Shown: one piece after another, positions 63,154 through 64,000 of the stretch
Layout: the number at the start of each line of letters is the position of its first letter
How positions within the stretch are numbered: the stretch's first letter is position 1
Source of the DNA: Hetaerina americana
Taxonomy: Eukaryota; Arthropoda; Insecta; Odonata; Calopterygidae
Assembly (NCBI GenBank): GCA_022747635.1
Contig: JAKTNV010000078.1
Location: forward strand, 124,001-188,000
Reading direction: 5' to 3'
DNA: 64,000 nt
The notes under the pieces: model-generated
Told to the model about the DNA's origin: nothing
Seen by the model: only the letters and a program-made list of their open reading frames with translations
Database searches by the model: none
Made by a program: the position numbers and the translations under genes

Positions 63154-63821
63154 TTATTCTATCAATTTGTGTACACTGGTTTTGTAAACTGTGTTCATTG
63201 AAGTAACAGCCAACGACTCATATACTTTTAACTTCACATATGCTGAAGTAGTCCAATTTTGACTCTGTTTTTCTTCTTGTTGCAGATATACAGCAACATA
63301 AAGATTCATTCTAATAGCATACTCGTATGTATGCATATTTAACCATGAGGTTTTTTCGTTCTCTTGAAAATACCCCTGCCTTAAAGATAATTCCTTGACA
63401 GTCGCCATGATATGACTTAAGTTATCGTACGTAACCTCGGGGGTTTTGGAGCGCGTGTGACCATGTTCTACATTGTATGCACCAAGCCCGAGCCTAACCT
63501 TAAATATGCATCCTGGCTTTGGAAATAGTTCGGTGGGAATTATTCCATGACCAGTAACTCGTCGCAGTCCAAAGTCCACGACCTTTAATTTAAATTAACT
63601 TAAAGTTTTCTCCACGGAATATATGCGACGAAAATATTCCCGGTCTGGATTTTGAGGTCGTTTTATTTTGTTCATCATGACTACAGAAAATACTAGAGCC
63701 GAATTAAATATTTCCTCTACAGCGCTACCTCTAATTCTAAAAGTAAATTTCAATCTTCCTTTAAATGTACCGACTAAAACAACGTATTCCAAACTGGATA
63801 CCGAACTTTTGAGGTCATTTC
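63154..63821 (-). other. Unassigned open frame, one in-frame stop
   Basis: On the minus strand one frame stays open from about 63821 to 63154 except for a single TAA at 63595-63597. The downstream part is 141 codons without low complexity (it contains VDFGLRRVTGHGIIPTELF) and the upstream part about 75 codons. I recognise no domain, and there is no good ATG at the start of either part. It may be a decayed gene, exons of an unknown gene, or chance. In AT-rich DNA a run of this length is unusual but not decisive. Confidence 0.25.
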
Positions 63822-64000
63822 ATAGGCAAAGTAGATATATTTAATTTTTAAGTACATTATTCGCAAGAAATGTTTTGTTCAAAGGTGAAATTTGATCAAC
63901 TCGGGACGTTTTCTACACCAATTGCGGGATTTCTACGGTGGTGACCGTTGTGCGATGGGTACATTTCAAACGCCAGTTGATTTCCTTAGACCTTTCAACT
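63822..64000. other. Window edge, nothing recognised
   Basis: Short terminal stretch. A TGA closes the preceding minus-strand frame here. Confidence 0.5.

Noticed and set aside
1..64000. CRISPR arrays, bacterial operons, rRNA genes or prophage
   Set aside because: No regularly spaced repeats, no operon-like gene packing and no rRNA-like sequence. The window is eukaryotic.

Overview
The window looks like a gene-poor, AT-rich stretch of an animal nuclear genome, most likely an insect or another arthropod. Reasons: two mariner-family DNA transposons, one intron-containing gene with a 5' UTR splice acceptor and an AATAAA signal, retroelement tail fragments, (AT)n microsatellites, and long intergenic DNA with no operons or Shine-Dalgarno signals. 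The species cannot be fixed from sequence alone.

Layout. 1-3.9 kb is AT-rich non-coding DNA with a purine-rich island at 1.4-1.86 kb. A mariner element (1323 bp, TA target duplication, transposase frame open) lies at 3907-5229 on the minus strand. 5.2-29.1 kb has no supportable gene. It holds a CT-rich tract (6.9-7.05 kb), a GC-rich island (8.4-8.9 kb), a possible tRNA-like SINE remnant (15.24-15.42 kb), two AT microsatellites (20.94 and 26.12 kb) and an inverted pair of retroelement-like tails (26.27-26.49 kb). A second, nearly identical mariner copy, broken by a frameshift, lies at 29111-30434. At 31.8-32.8 kb there is a retroelement 3'-end fragment with a GNRNV-type peptide remnant and two copies of a 58-bp repeat.

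37.0-37.6 kb and 42.8-43.3 kb are promoter-like GC-rich islands. The first has a perfect X-box-type palindrome, ATTGG motifs and a CACGTG E-box. The second has a TATA box and a plausible splice donor. They lie upstream of the only convincing host gene, at 45482-48447 on the plus strand. That gene has a 5' UTR exon carrying an upstream ORF, a single coding exon for a 726-residue protein with a PTB/PID-like domain (FAM43-like signature) interrupted by a long Ser/Arg/acidic insertion, and a C-terminal K-V-T-F motif resembling a PP1 docking site. 48.5-64 kb is again mostly empty apart from GC-rich and pyrimidine-rich islands and an unassigned reading frame near the right end.

The most striking observation is that the two mariner copies, otherwise almost identical, carry different small lesions at exactly the same place, the codons of the inter-domain linker. 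The best biological lead for the host is the split-PTB protein with its uORF and possible PP1 motif. I did not find a clearly new multi-gene system.
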